This document shows positions 43,748 to 53,021 of a stretch of 64,000 nucleotides of DNA, piece after piece. The position numbers were made by a program, and so were the translations under genes. The stretch spans positions 1-64,000 of the forward strand of contig NZ_BAAAQN010000020.1 in assembly GCF_039531695.1 (NCBI RefSeq). The letters are read 5' to 3'. Below the pieces are notes generated by a model. It was not told where the DNA came from. It searched no databases and worked only from the letters and a program-made list of their open reading frames with translations. This DNA comes from Catenulispora yoronensis (lineage in GTDB: Bacteria; Actinomycetota; Actinomycetes; Streptomycetales; Catenulisporaceae). Numbering within the stretch: the stretch's first letter is position 1; each line of letters starts with the position of its first letter.

Positions 43748-43775
43748 ATTCGGAGCCGGTGGCCGATCGGATTGG
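43748..43775 (-). promoter_or_regulatory. Putative SigK promoter of the amine oxidase operon
   Basis: On the minus strand CCAATCC (43769-43775), 16 bp, then CGAAT (43748-43752); with the base before it the -10 reads CCGAAT, the same as the mycobacterial SigK -10. It places the transcription start about 25 bases before the GTG, leaving room for the AGGAGG site. Confidence 0.7.
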
Positions 43776-43839
43776 TCGGGTGGGTTCTACGGGGATGTCC
43801 CTAGGGGCGGCTGGGGTTCCTGAGGTTGTGGGCGCGGGA

Positions 43840-46236
43840 CTATCGGACCCGTCGCCGCTTGAGGCTCGCCGCCAGCAGGACCCCGCCGGTCACCGTCAGA
43901 CTGATCGCGGAGGCCGCTGTACGCAGGTCCATACCGGTGGCCGGGAGCCACGGCCGGGGCTTGGCGGCCGGGGGTACGGGCTTGGCCGGCGGGGGTGTCG
44001 GTGTCGGTGTCGGCTTCGAAGGCGGAGGCGGGGTGGTGGTGGGCGGCGGGGTCGAGCCGCCCGGGTCGGGGTCGCCGGGCACCGTCTTCTTCGTCAGGGT
44101 GTTGAGTACCGCGATCGTGGTGTGTGTGCCTGCTTTGACCTCGAATGCGGAGCCGAGCTCCAGCGGCGTCGGGGCGCCGTCGTCCACCGTGCGCGTCGCG
44201 CTGGTGCTGACCGTGACTCCGGACGCCGCGCCGGTCGCCGTCTCGCCGACCGTGCACGTGGTGTCCTCCGCGAACGCGTGCTGCCGCAGCGCGGCCGCGA
44301 GATGGGCGGCGGCCAGGGTGAGGCGGTCGGCGGTGTCGTCCGAGCAGATCAGGGACAGCAGCGCGGCGCCGGGGCGCAGGGTGCTGTCGTCGCTGGACGA
44401 CTTGGCGACGTCCAGCGTGGTCAGCGCGACGAACCGGTTGGTGAACAGGCACGCGGCGTGCGGCTGGTCCGGGGTGATGCGCACCTCGATGGCGGCGGTG
44501 ACCGGCTCGACGCGCGCCGGGCGGCCGCCGCAGTCGGCGCTGACCAGGTGCCAGGACCCGAACTCGTTCGGAGCGGGCAGCAGTTCCTGGACCGTGTAGC
44601 TCAGCGCGCTGTCCACGTGCAGTCCGGTCGCGGCCGGGCCGAGGATCTGGCCGTCGGGGTGCGCCTGGGTCGGGCTGTCGGGCGAGGTGGTGATCGCCGT
44701 GGCGCGCAGCGTCATATCGCTCGGTCTGGCGGGGCGGTCGGCCGGGTGCTCGGTGATCTGGAAGTGGAAGGTGCCGGTGTCGTTGCCCGCCGGCCCCTCG
44801 GTGACCTTCTCGACGACCAGGGTGCCCGCCGGGTTGAAGTGGTTGGTCAGCACGCAGCGGGTGTTCTCCGGCGACTCGATGTCGTAGGAGGCCTGCCAGG
44901 TGCCGTTCGGGTGCGCGGCGTCCGGCGGTGTCGTCGTGACCGCGAGCTTCTTGCCGTCGCAGTACGCCTCCGGGAGCGACCAGAAGCCGGTGACGTCCCG
45001 GGCCGGGAGGTCCTCGGAGAGCGTGTACACGCCGGGCCGGACCGCGTCGGCGCCGATCACGGTGACCGGAACCCCGTCCTGCGCGGTGACCACCGGCGGG
45101 ATGCCCAGCGGCGGGGAGCCCGGCGGCGGCTGCACATCGATGCCGAAGGTGCCGACGTTGTTCAGCGAGACCTTCTGCAACAAGCTCGGGCCGGCGGCGC
45201 GGTTGTCGGTGTAGACGCAGGTCACGTGGTCGCCGGCGTGCAGCGTGATCGACGCCTCGGCGGCGCTGGTCACGGTGATCGCGCTGGTGCCCGGACCGCC
45301 GTCGGCTGCGGTCTGCGTGCAGTCCGGCGCTGTGGGCGGGAGCCAGCCAGGGGTGAACTGCTCCTGGAAGGTCCACGGCTCGTCGCCGGGGCGCGTCTCG
45401 CCGCGGACGAAGGTCTGCGAGCCGTCCTGCGATTCGGAGGCGGTGAGAGAGAAGTCGTTGACGCCGTCGTTGTTGGTGTCGGCGTAGGAGATGTTGCCGT
45501 CGAAGCGGAAGGTACCGGACCCGTTCGCCGTCGGCATGACCTTCTTCACCACGGTGATCAGACCCGCGCCCGGCGGGGGAGTGATCGCGTAGTAGTAGCA
45601 GAAGACGTGGCGCGCGCCGGAGGGGAAGGAGATGGTCTCGACATTGTCGCCGTTGACGGCGTCCTGGGCGCAGCGCAGCGCGGCGAAGCCGTATTGGTCC
45701 TGCATCCCGTTGAGCGGCGCGGAGGGAGTGCCGCCCTGGACCCAGAGCCGGTTGCCGCCGGCGGCGTCCAGCTCGGCGGGGTCGAGCTGCACGGTCACCG
45801 CACCGGCGAGCGTCCGGCCGGTGTCGTTGCCGGCGGCGTCGAGCTCGGGGGTGGAGCCCTGCGTCACGATGTCGGACCGCATCAGCCCGGTGGCGGTACT
45901 GAGCTGGAGCGTCGCCGCGGTCTTGCCGGTGTAGCCGGTCCCGGTCGAGAAGCGCCAGCCGACGAGGGGCGAGCAGGGCGGCGCGGGAGTACCGGCCTGC
46001 TCCTTCGCGGCGGAGACGGCCTCGCTGCGGCTGTAATTGGAGTCGGGACCCAGGTCGCGGAGGGACTCCTGGATGTTGTTGCGCGCCTTGTTGGCCATCA
46101 CCTGGCTGTAGTTGTCGCAGGAGCGTGCGACGTAGGTGATGGAGAGGGGAGCCGGTGCCGCGTGAGCCGCGGTACCGGCCGAGGCCAGGACAGTGACCAG
46201 GGCGAGGCCGGTCAGCAGGAGTACGAGACGTCTCAC
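43840..46236 (-). CDS. LPXTG-anchored surface protein with Cys-rich repeats
   Basis: A 798-residue secreted protein. A Sec signal peptide (MRRLVLLLTGLALVTVLASAG) is followed by several domains of about 100-130 residues with the pattern VVKKVMP/LVVEKVTEG and a terminal Cys pair (CVLTNHFNP, CLFTNRF), recalling prealbumin-like or SpaA-type surface domains. A Thr/Pro/Lys-rich wall-spanning stretch leads to the sorting signal: LPATG at residues 764-768, a hydrophobic helix, and KRRRVR. A sortase should link it to peptidoglycan; none is in this window. Adhesion is inferred. The 125-bp gap to the amine oxidase shows no obvious terminator. Confidence 0.85.
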   Translation of the reverse strand: MRRLVLLLTGLALVTVLASAGTAAHAAPAPLSITYVARSCDNYSQVMANKARNNIQESLRDLGPDSNYSRSEAVSAAKEQAGTPAPPCSPLVGWRFSTGTGYTGKTAATLQLSTATGLMRSDIVTQGSTPELDAAGNDTGRTLAGAVTVQLDPAELDAAGGNRLWVQGGTPSAPLNGMQDQYGFAALRCAQDAVNGDNVETISFPSGARHVFCYYYAITPPPGAGLITVVKKVMPTANGSGTFRFDGNISYADTNNDGVNDFSLTASESQDGSQTFVRGETRPGDEPWTFQEQFTPGWLPPTAPDCTQTAADGGPGTSAITVTSAAEASITLHAGDHVTCVYTDNRAAGPSLLQKVSLNNVGTFGIDVQPPPGSPPLGIPPVVTAQDGVPVTVIGADAVRPGVYTLSEDLPARDVTGFWSLPEAYCDGKKLAVTTTPPDAAHPNGTWQASYDIESPENTRCVLTNHFNPAGTLVVEKVTEGPAGNDTGTFHFQITEHPADRPARPSDMTLRATAITTSPDSPTQAHPDGQILGPAATGLHVDSALSYTVQELLPAPNEFGSWHLVSADCGGRPARVEPVTAAIEVRITPDQPHAACLFTNRFVALTTLDVAKSSSDDSTLRPGAALLSLICSDDTADRLTLAAAHLAAALRQHAFAEDTTCTVGETATGAASGVTVSTSATRTVDDGAPTPLELGSAFEVKAGTHTTIAVLNTLTKKTVPGDPDPGGSTPPPTTTPPPPSKPTPTPTPPPAKPVPPAAKPRPWLPATGMDLRTAASAISLTVTGGVLLAASLKRRRVR

Positions 46237-46333
46237 GCTCGAAATTCAACCATTGAGGCCGATATGCCCCCATATGCGACACGCGGGGCGGTGGTCCCGC
46301 TCCACCCGCCGCGAAAATCGCTTGCCCGCCAAG

Positions 46334-46912
46334 GTGTCGCAGGACACGATCACCGGCGTGATCAGTGCCGAGAAGTCAGAGTGCTTGATCCTCACCGGGA
46401 TGCCGGGGGCCGGGAAGTCGACGGTGTCGCGACTGGTCGCCGAGTCGCTGCCGCGGGCCGCCTGCCTGGACGGCGACTTCATCAACCGGCTGGTGCTCGG
46501 CGGGCGGGTCGGGTTCGGGCAGGAGCCGGTGGAGGAGTGGAACCGGCAGATCGATTTGATGAATCGCAATATGGCGATGCTGTCGGCGAACTTCGCGGAT
46601 GCCGGGTTCACTCCGGTGATCGATTCCCTGCTTCCCGATCGGCGGCAGGTGGACGACATCGTGGACCGGTTGGCGCCGCGGCCGGTTCTGCTGGTCGTTC
46701 TCTCGCCGGGGATCGACGCGTGCGTTTATCGCAATACGATTCGCCATCCGGATCATCAGTTCTTCTTTGACGGCTACGAGGGCTTGGAAGCGGCCATGCG
46801 GCGGGAGTTCGGCGATGTCGGGTGGTGGTTCGACACCTCGGCGCTGACTCCGGAGCAGACCGCTGCTCGGGTCGTCGCCGAGGCGGGCCGCCGGGCGCTG
46901 GTCAAGCGGTAG
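46334..46912 (+). CDS. P-loop kinase-like protein (AAA_33/zeta-toxin-like fold)
   Basis: About 190 residues. The Walker A motif LTGMPGAGKSTVSRLV is near the N-terminus, then CLDGDFINRLVLGG, an EEWNRQIDLMNRNM helix and a DRRQVDDIVDRL segment; the arrangement is that of small-molecule kinases such as gluconokinase or chloramphenicol phosphotransferase. The substrate is unknown. GTG 46334 and GTG 46358 are both possible, neither with an ideal ribosome-binding site; the second starts closer to the P-loop. It ends with an 11-bp overlap with the convergent PPOX gene. Confidence 0.75.
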   Translation: MSQDTITGVISAEKSECLILTGMPGAGKSTVSRLVAESLPRAACLDGDFINRLVLGGRVGFGQEPVEEWNRQIDLMNRNMAMLSANFADAGFTPVIDSLLPDRRQVDDIVDRLAPRPVLLVVLSPGIDACVYRNTIRHPDHQFFFDGYEGLEAAMRREFGDVGWWFDTSALTPEQTAARVVAEAGRRALVKR

Positions 46913-47342
46913 GCAGCGGCACCTTCACCGTTCCCAGGACCCGGGTCACCTGGATCTCGATCACGACGCGGAGCGGGTTCACACCGGGCCGGCGGTAGCG
47001 CTTCGCGTAGCGGCTCACGGCGTCGGCGATGGCGTCCGGGTCCTGATTCACCCGGGCCACGCCCTCAAGGGTGGTCCAGCGCGCGCCATCGACCTGGCTG
47101 ACGGCGGCCGGCAGCGCCCCGGCGGCCAGGATGCGGCGGGCCTTCGCGCTCGTGGAGCTGGTGATGACGCGGGCGATCCCGGTCTGCGGATCGTAGGTGA
47201 CGCCGACCGGGACCAGGTGCGGGGTGCCGTCCTTGCGGACCGTCGCCAGGGAGCAGAGGCGGCGTTCGGTCCAGAAATCCATCGGGTCGGCGATCGGCTC
47301 GGCGGTCCGGTCGGCGATCGGCTCGGTCGGCGCGTCGGTCAT
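46902..47342 (-). CDS. PPOX-class, probably F420-dependent, oxidoreductase
   Basis: A 146-residue split-barrel flavin/F420-binding protein. Recognisable parts are RLCSLATVRKDGTPHLVPVGVTYDP and KARRILAAGALPAAVSQVDGARWTTLEG, typical of the actinobacterial F420-dependent subgroup. It reduces or oxidises small molecules with coenzyme F420; the reaction is unknown. GGAGAC upstream of ATG 47342 is a fair ribosome-binding site. The N-terminal EPIAD unit is repeated. It is divergent from the SDR-DUF2867 gene across 73 bp that contain an AT-rich stretch with a TATAAT-like core at 47365-47375. Confidence 0.85.
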   Translation of the reverse strand: MTDAPTEPIADRTAEPIADPMDFWTERRLCSLATVRKDGTPHLVPVGVTYDPQTGIARVITSSTSAKARRILAAGALPAAVSQVDGARWTTLEGVARVNQDPDAIADAVSRYAKRYRRPGVNPLRVVIEIQVTRVLGTVKVPLPTA

Positions 47343-47415
47343 CGGGTCTCCGTCGGTTGATGCGGATATAATCGACAATCGTCGCATATCGGTATCGAGG
47401 CGAGGTCGTGGGGTC

Positions 47416-48903
47416 ATGAAACCATTGGCGGTGGTGACCGGGGCGACCGGGTACATCGGCGGCCGTCTGGTCCCGGAGCTGCTGGACGCCGGGTTCGCGG
47501 TGCGGTGCCTGGCGCGGGACCCCGATCGGCTGCGGGACTACGGCTGGGCCGATCAGGTGGAGCGGGTGCGCTGCGACGTGCTGGCGCCCGAGACGCTGGG
47601 GCCGGCTCTGGCCGACGGCGACGTCGCCTTCTATCTGATCCACTCGCTGAACACCGGGGCCGGGTTCGAGCAGACCGAGGAGCTGGCGGCGCGGACGTTC
47701 GCGAGCGCCGCGAAGGACGCCGGCGTCAAGCGGATCATCTATTTGGGCGGCATGGCTCCGCCGGATACTCCGCCCTCGGAGTTGTCCGCGCACCTGCGCT
47801 CGCGGGTGCAGGTGGGCCGGGTGCTGCGGGAGAGCGGGATCCCGACCGTCGAGCTCCGCGCGGCGGTGGTCATCGGTTCGGGCTCCGCGTCGTTCGAGAT
47901 GCTGCGCTACCTCACCGAGCGGTTGCCGGCGATGATCACGCCGAAGTGGGTCGGGACTCGGATTCAGCCCATCGCGGTGCGCGATGTGCTGCGCTACTTG
48001 GTGGGCGCCGCGAAGGCGTCGGGGGAGGGCGGCGTCTATGACATCGGCGGACCGGATGTCCTGACCTATCGCGCGATGATGCTGCGCTACGCCCGCGTGG
48101 CCGGGCTGCCGAAGCGGCTGATCGTGCCCGTGCCGGTGCTCACCACCGGTCTGTCCAGCCATTGGGTGGGTGCGGTGACCCCGGTCCCGGCGTCGATCGC
48201 CAGGCCCCTGGTGGAGTCGCTGCGCCACGAGGTGGTGTGCGCGGATCGGCGGATCGCCGAGCTGGTGCCGGACCCGCCGGAGGGCCTGGTCGGCTTCGAC
48301 GACGCGGTGCGGCTGGCGCGGACCCGGGTGCAGGAGGCGAATGTGACGACCCGCTGGTCGTCGGCCTCGGTGCCGGGCGCGCCCAGCGATCCGCTGCCGA
48401 CCGACCCGGCGTGGGCCGGCGGCAGCCTGTACCGCGACCTCCGCCAGGCCGAGGTGGACATCCCGGCCGACCGGGTGTGGCGGGCCGTGGAGGCGATCGG
48501 CGGACAGACCGGCTGGTACTCGTTCCCGCTGGCCTGGGCCGCGCGGGGCTGGCTGGACCGCATGGTCGGCGGGATCGGGCTGCGGCGGGGGCGCCGGGAC
48601 CCGCACTCGCTGCGGCTGGGCGACACGCTCGACTTCTGGCGGGTCGAGGCGATCACGCGGGGCAGCCTGCTGCGGCTGCGCGCCGAGATGAAGCTGCCCG
48701 GACTGGCCTGGCTGGAGATGCGGGTGGAGGAGACGGACAAGGGCCGGACAAGATACAGCCAGCGGGCATTGTTCTTTCCCCATGGGTTGTTCGGCCATTT
48801 GTACTGGTGGGCCGTCGCGCCGTTTCACGCCCTGGTTTTCGGCGGGATGATGCGCAATCTCCTGCGGCGCGCGGGCCAGGACCCGAATAAGCGCGCGAAA
48901 TGA
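47416..48903 (+). CDS. NAD(P)-binding SDR fused to DUF2867
   Basis: A 495-residue protein. The N-terminal atypical SDR (TGATGYIGGRLVPELLDAG; FYLIHSLNTG; RIIYLGGMAPP) covers about 1-310, and the C-terminal DUF2867 part (WYSFPLAWAARGWLDRMVGG, LRAEMKLPGLAWLEM) covers the rest and resembles START-like lipid-binding folds. The whole is the widespread SDR-DUF2867 protein of uncertain role, perhaps quinone or lipid related. ATG 47416 begins the Rossmann domain. Divergent from the PPOX gene, possibly a shared promoter region. Confidence 0.85.
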   Translation: MKPLAVVTGATGYIGGRLVPELLDAGFAVRCLARDPDRLRDYGWADQVERVRCDVLAPETLGPALADGDVAFYLIHSLNTGAGFEQTEELAARTFASAAKDAGVKRIIYLGGMAPPDTPPSELSAHLRSRVQVGRVLRESGIPTVELRAAVVIGSGSASFEMLRYLTERLPAMITPKWVGTRIQPIAVRDVLRYLVGAAKASGEGGVYDIGGPDVLTYRAMMLRYARVAGLPKRLIVPVPVLTTGLSSHWVGAVTPVPASIARPLVESLRHEVVCADRRIAELVPDPPEGLVGFDDAVRLARTRVQEANVTTRWSSASVPGAPSDPLPTDPAWAGGSLYRDLRQAEVDIPADRVWRAVEAIGGQTGWYSFPLAWAARGWLDRMVGGIGLRRGRRDPHSLRLGDTLDFWRVEAITRGSLLRLRAEMKLPGLAWLEMRVEETDKGRTRYSQRALFFPHGLFGHLYWWAVAPFHALVFGGMMRNLLRRAGQDPNKRAK

Positions 48904-49136
48904 CGGACCGGATCCCGCAGGTGGAAGCACTCCCCTAGGTGACAGAACTCTGACTGTGTGCATTGCAGCCTTCTGATGCCGCTGGTACACCGATGCACAG
49001 GGGGGATCCGTTCGTTCACGCCCACCGAGCAAGCCGACGCCCAGGCCGCTCGGTTCTTCGGCGTGCGTGTTTGCCGGATGGGGTCTTTCTGACATCCGTT
49101 TTCCAGGCGCGTTCAACGGAAGGTGGGGGTACGCTC

Positions 49137-52100
49137 ATGCGTCCCACGGAACACAGAGTCCTGCATTACGACCTGGCACATCTGGCACATCCGGGGGAGC
49201 CGGAGCGTGAATTCACGTTCCGGCACGGCGCCCGCCGGCAGCCGCTCCAGCGGCACACCGACCGCACGCGGGCCCAGGCCCGGCGGGAGATGCCGGTCCT
49301 GCGGCTGATCCCGGACCGGCATCTGACCCACTTCGTCGCGGCCGACCTCCACACCGACGCGATCGGCGTCAACTCGGTCAGCGTCAAGCAGCGGATCGGG
49401 GAGCGCGTCGTCGACCACGTCGTGCACATGGCGATCCACATCCCGTTGGCGGGCGAACTGCTCGGCGCCGAGCGGTACCGGCAGCACCGTGCGGAGCAGG
49501 CGCGCCGGCGCGGGACCGAGCTGCCGCGCGAGGTGCATCCGAAGCTCGCGCGGCACGGCGTGACCTGGGAGCAGGCCGTGGCAGTGCTCGGCGACGGACA
49601 GGACGGCAAGGACGGCATCCCGACCTTCCCGGACCACGTCACCGGCCACGTCACCGCGCTCGACGCCGCGATCGCCCTGCTCTACCACCACCAGAACCTG
49701 ATCAATCTCGACACCAGCGAGGGCGGTGCCACTCCGTCCTACATCAGCAGCCTGATAGCCGAGGCCTGCAAGCACACCGGCACCCTGGTGCAGGAGATCG
49801 AGATCGAGGGCGACGCCTGGCTGGTCACCAGCCAGATCGAGGGCAGCGAGGCGCTCAGCACCGTGCCCTCGGCCACGGTTCAGAAGCTGATGACCGGGCC
49901 GCTCCAGCTGGCGCTGAAGGAGTCGCAGAGCGACACCGCCCTGCAGGGTGTGTTGTGGCGCCCGCGCTATGGCGTCACCTCGTCGACCTACAACGCCACG
50001 ACGGACGGTCCCGCGCCGGCCCCGGGACAGTCGCACGGGCACGTTCCGCGCGGGTCGTTCGACCTGGCCGCCAACGCCGACGCCGGGAACTGGGCGGCGA
50101 AGAACCTGACGCCGTCCAACGGCCTGGCCGTGGACGCCTCCAGCATCGAGTACCAGGCTCCGCCGACCGTGCCGACCTGGACCGGCAACGGGCTCTGGTC
50201 GATCAACGACCCGGCCTTCCCGCTGCCCTACACCGGGACCGGCACCGACCGCGGTGACCTGCCGCAGCGGATCGCCGACGGCCAGGTGTCGATCGTGATC
50301 AGCTCGGCGAAGTACCCGAACGGGCTGCTCACCGGCGTCCTGGTGCCGAACGGCACCGATCCGGACACCATGCAGTCGCTGTACTCGGTCGCGTTCAAGC
50401 CGGCCTCGCCGAGCATCGTCACGACCGCCACCGCGCAGGCCACCTGCTCGCTGAACACCGGTGTCAGCGGCCTGACCTACGCCGTCTCGGTCATGCTCCA
50501 TGACGAGCCGGGCCCGATCTCCGCGGGGTTCTCGTATCCGGATCCTGACGGGGGCAAGACACCGGCCACCGCGCCGATCCAGATCACCGACGCGGCCGGC
50601 ACCGGAACCCTGTCCATCGAGTGCACCAACCACTGGCTGCGGCACCTGTCGGCGTGCGTCCAGTACATCGGCAGCGACGGAAAGGTACTGCCGTTCCCCG
50701 ACAACTGGGTCGAGCAGCTCCCCGGCTACCTGCGGGGCACGTTCGAGTCGGACCCGAACTACAAGTTCGTCAAGATGGTGCCGCCGGTGGACACCGTGTT
50801 CGGCATACCGATCTCGCCGGAACCGACCCGGATCACGGTCCCGGTGTGGGACAAGGTCAGCAGCGTGCGGTTCCTGTGGGGCGGGCTGGGCACCGGCGAG
50901 TACAACTCCGGGGTCGCGCCGATCGGCCTGGTCATGACCTGCATGGCGGAGCTGGCGCTGCCGGTGTTCCTGATGTGGGCCACCGCGGCGATCACCAACT
51001 CCGCGACTGTGAAGTCCATCCTGGCCGACTCCGACGTGCTGTTCGCGACCTGCGCGGTCGGCGGCTTCCTGGTCACCGGCGCGACCGCGGCGTACATCGG
51101 GACCTCGCAGGACCCCGGCGCCGCCGCGACCGGCCTGGCCACCGAGTTCGGGCCGCTGTTCCTGAGCCCGGCGACCTCGCTGGGCATGTGGGTGTACCAG
51201 CAGATCACCGAGGCCGAGATCGCCGACGCGATCCCGTTCGTCGACCTGGCGCTGGAGGTGCTCGACGCCGCGGTGACCCTCGCGGAGCTGGCGCAGACCA
51301 CGGTCGAGGTGCTGCAATCGCCGTTCGTCTACGAGACCGACCTGACCCGGTCGGTCGAGCTGAAGGTGACGCTGACACCGTCGGAGAGCTTCAGCGAGTT
51401 CCCCGAACAGCACGACCACTACACGGTCACCGTCACCTACGACACCGGCGCGACGGCCGGCGTGGTCACCAACCACCTGCCGCCGGGGACGCTGAGCGAG
51501 GACATCACCGTCACCTTCCCGGCGCTCCCGTCCGGCGGCTCCGTCAAGGTCCTGGTCGCCTTCTACGCCGAGGACGGCTGGCAGTCCGGGCAGGGGAACA
51601 GCGACTGGATCGACACGGTCGTGGACTCCGGGCAGCTGGCGTTCAAGGTCTATATCGACAGCAACACCCCGCCGCTGGACAAGAACAGCGTCTACATCCA
51701 CGAAGAGAAGATCGGCATGACGACCGTCAACGGCGTCAACCAGCTCGGCTGGGTGCCGACCGCGCAGCCGCCGACGGCAACCGTCAAGACGCCGCCGCCC
51801 TACGGCGACAAGGGCAAGGTGGTCCAGTACCTCGCCGGGATCACGGTGGCGCAGGCCCCGGAGATGATGGGCTACTGCTGGCAGGCCACCGGCCTGAACC
51901 TGCCCCCGAACACGCCCGACCAGCCGCCGCAGAACTATGCGATGTGGGCGTTGCAGAACCTGTCGGCGCTGCAATACCCGTCCAAGGGCCTGAGCGCCCC
52001 GAAGGTCGCCTTCACCGGGCAGCCGCTGATCGACTACGACCTGGCCAGCTCGAACGACGGTCTGGGCCGGAACTTCTTCCTGGACCCGACCCGGGGCACG

Positions 52101-53021
52101 TTCGACCCCGGCACGAACCCCGGCGGCGGCGTGCATCTGCGCCGGCTGGCGCTGACCAGCACGCAGGCGCCGGTGTTCACCCCGGGGAACAACGAGAGCT
52201 ACGGCCGGTTCCCGATGCCGATGGACCGCTGCATGATGCACCCGCAGGGCTTCCTGGTCGGGGTCAACAACGCCACCGACAAGATCTTCATCCTGGACGT
52301 GGTCAAGGATGTGGCGGCCGACGGCAAGACGCCGGTCGGCCGGCCCGACGTATCAGCGCCGATGGCCACGCAGGCGGCGGGCAGCGGCCAGCGGGACGGC
52401 CTGATCGAGTCGCCGGTGGCGATCTGCACCGCGCTGGACGGTCGGATCCTGGTGCTGGAGGCCGGCACGAACAACCGGGTGCAGGCCTTCGACACGTACG
52501 GCAACCCGGTCAACTACTTCGCCGATCCGGGCGACCCCGGCACCCAGATCCCGACGATGAAGCTGGTGCCCAGGACGTCCACGACGCTGCTCGATCTGGC
52601 GGTGGAGTCGAAGGGCTATATCTATGTGCTGTCCTACACCGGGGACGGCAGCACCCCGAGCCAGTACTGGGTCGACCTGTTCAATCCCGACGGATCGTTC
52701 CTGGTCATGACGCAGGGGGTGTGCGCCGCGCGGTTCACGGTGGACTTGCTGCGGAGTCTGTACACGTTGAACTACGAGACGATCCTGGACACCACGGGGC
52801 GGGCGCAGCCGTCGGTGAGCAAGTGGCTGCCGCCGGCGCCGGTCAATCCGGCGGGTCCGGTGGGGAGCGGGCATGGGCATGGGCATGATCACGGCCACGA
52901 CGGTCACGACGGCCACGACGGCCACGACGGCCACGACGGCCACGACGGCCACGACCATGGCAGCCATGGCCACGACCACGACCACGACGGCCCCGGCCAC
53001 CACGAGAGCGGCGGAAGATGA
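49137..53021 (+). CDS. Large protein with membrane segments, possible propeller-like C-terminus and His-rich tail; unknown
   Basis: A 1294-residue protein that I cannot place in a family. Residues 1-170 are basic and His-rich; 200-590 form several beta-rich blocks (IVISSAKYPNGLLTGVLVPNG). Two hydrophobic segments lie at about 598-625 and 630-656 (IGLVMTCMAELALPVFLMWA, LFATCAVGGFLVTGATAAY). Residues about 1030-1250 carry short YVLSYTG and RILVLEAGTNNRVQAFDTYG motifs like NHL/SBP56 propeller blades. The last 50 residues contain 18 His, mostly GHD units. No signal peptide. GGTGGGGG before ATG 49137 sets the start. The stop overlaps the next start (ATGA), so the pair is coupled. Metal binding by the tail is inferred. 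The 233-bp gap upstream (48904-49136) holds no other feature I can support. Confidence 0.75.
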   Translation: MRPTEHRVLHYDLAHLAHPGEPEREFTFRHGARRQPLQRHTDRTRAQARREMPVLRLIPDRHLTHFVAADLHTDAIGVNSVSVKQRIGERVVDHVVHMAIHIPLAGELLGAERYRQHRAEQARRRGTELPREVHPKLARHGVTWEQAVAVLGDGQDGKDGIPTFPDHVTGHVTALDAAIALLYHHQNLINLDTSEGGATPSYISSLIAEACKHTGTLVQEIEIEGDAWLVTSQIEGSEALSTVPSATVQKLMTGPLQLALKESQSDTALQGVLWRPRYGVTSSTYNATTDGPAPAPGQSHGHVPRGSFDLAANADAGNWAAKNLTPSNGLAVDASSIEYQAPPTVPTWTGNGLWSINDPAFPLPYTGTGTDRGDLPQRIADGQVSIVISSAKYPNGLLTGVLVPNGTDPDTMQSLYSVAFKPASPSIVTTATAQATCSLNTGVSGLTYAVSVMLHDEPGPISAGFSYPDPDGGKTPATAPIQITDAAGTGTLSIECTNHWLRHLSACVQYIGSDGKVLPFPDNWVEQLPGYLRGTFESDPNYKFVKMVPPVDTVFGIPISPEPTRITVPVWDKVSSVRFLWGGLGTGEYNSGVAPIGLVMTCMAELALPVFLMWATAAITNSATVKSILADSDVLFATCAVGGFLVTGATAAYIGTSQDPGAAATGLATEFGPLFLSPATSLGMWVYQQITEAEIADAIPFVDLALEVLDAAVTLAELAQTTVEVLQSPFVYETDLTRSVELKVTLTPSESFSEFPEQHDHYTVTVTYDTGATAGVVTNHLPPGTLSEDITVTFPALPSGGSVKVLVAFYAEDGWQSGQGNSDWIDTVVDSGQLAFKVYIDSNTPPLDKNSVYIHEEKIGMTTVNGVNQLGWVPTAQPPTATVKTPPPYGDKGKVVQYLAGITVAQAPEMMGYCWQATGLNLPPNTPDQPPQNYAMWALQNLSALQYPSKGLSAPKVAFTGQPLIDYDLASSNDGLGRNFFLDPTRGTFDPGTNPGGGVHLRRLALTSTQAPVFTPGNNESYGRFPMPMDRCMMHPQGFLVGVNNATDKIFILDVVKDVAADGKTPVGRPDVSAPMATQAAGSGQRDGLIESPVAICTALDGRILVLEAGTNNRVQAFDTYGNPVNYFADPGDPGTQIPTMKLVPRTSTTLLDLAVESKGYIYVLSYTGDGSTPSQYWVDLFNPDGSFLVMTQGVCAARFTVDLLRSLYTLNYETILDTTGRAQPSVSKWLPPAPVNPAGPVGSGHGHGHDHGHDGHDGHDGHDGHDGHDGHDHGSHGHDHDHDGPGHHESGGR
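52902..52955 (+). repeat. Six 9-bp units GGCCACGAC encoding Gly-His-Asp
   Basis: One GGTCACGAC and five GGCCACGAC units run head to tail at the 3' end of the large gene. Further, less regular Gly-His and His-Asp codons flank them on both sides, giving a tail of 18 histidines in about 50 residues. Confidence 0.9.

Noticed and set aside
49113..52241. 1042-codon minus-strand frame opposite the His-rich protein
   Set aside because: Antisense shadow: Arg/Val/Gly-rich, no domain signature, while the plus strand has a strong ribosome site and coupled stop.
52902..52955. CRISPR-like array of 9-bp units
   Set aside because: Units are contiguous without spacers and encode Gly-His-Asp in frame; it is a coding minisatellite.
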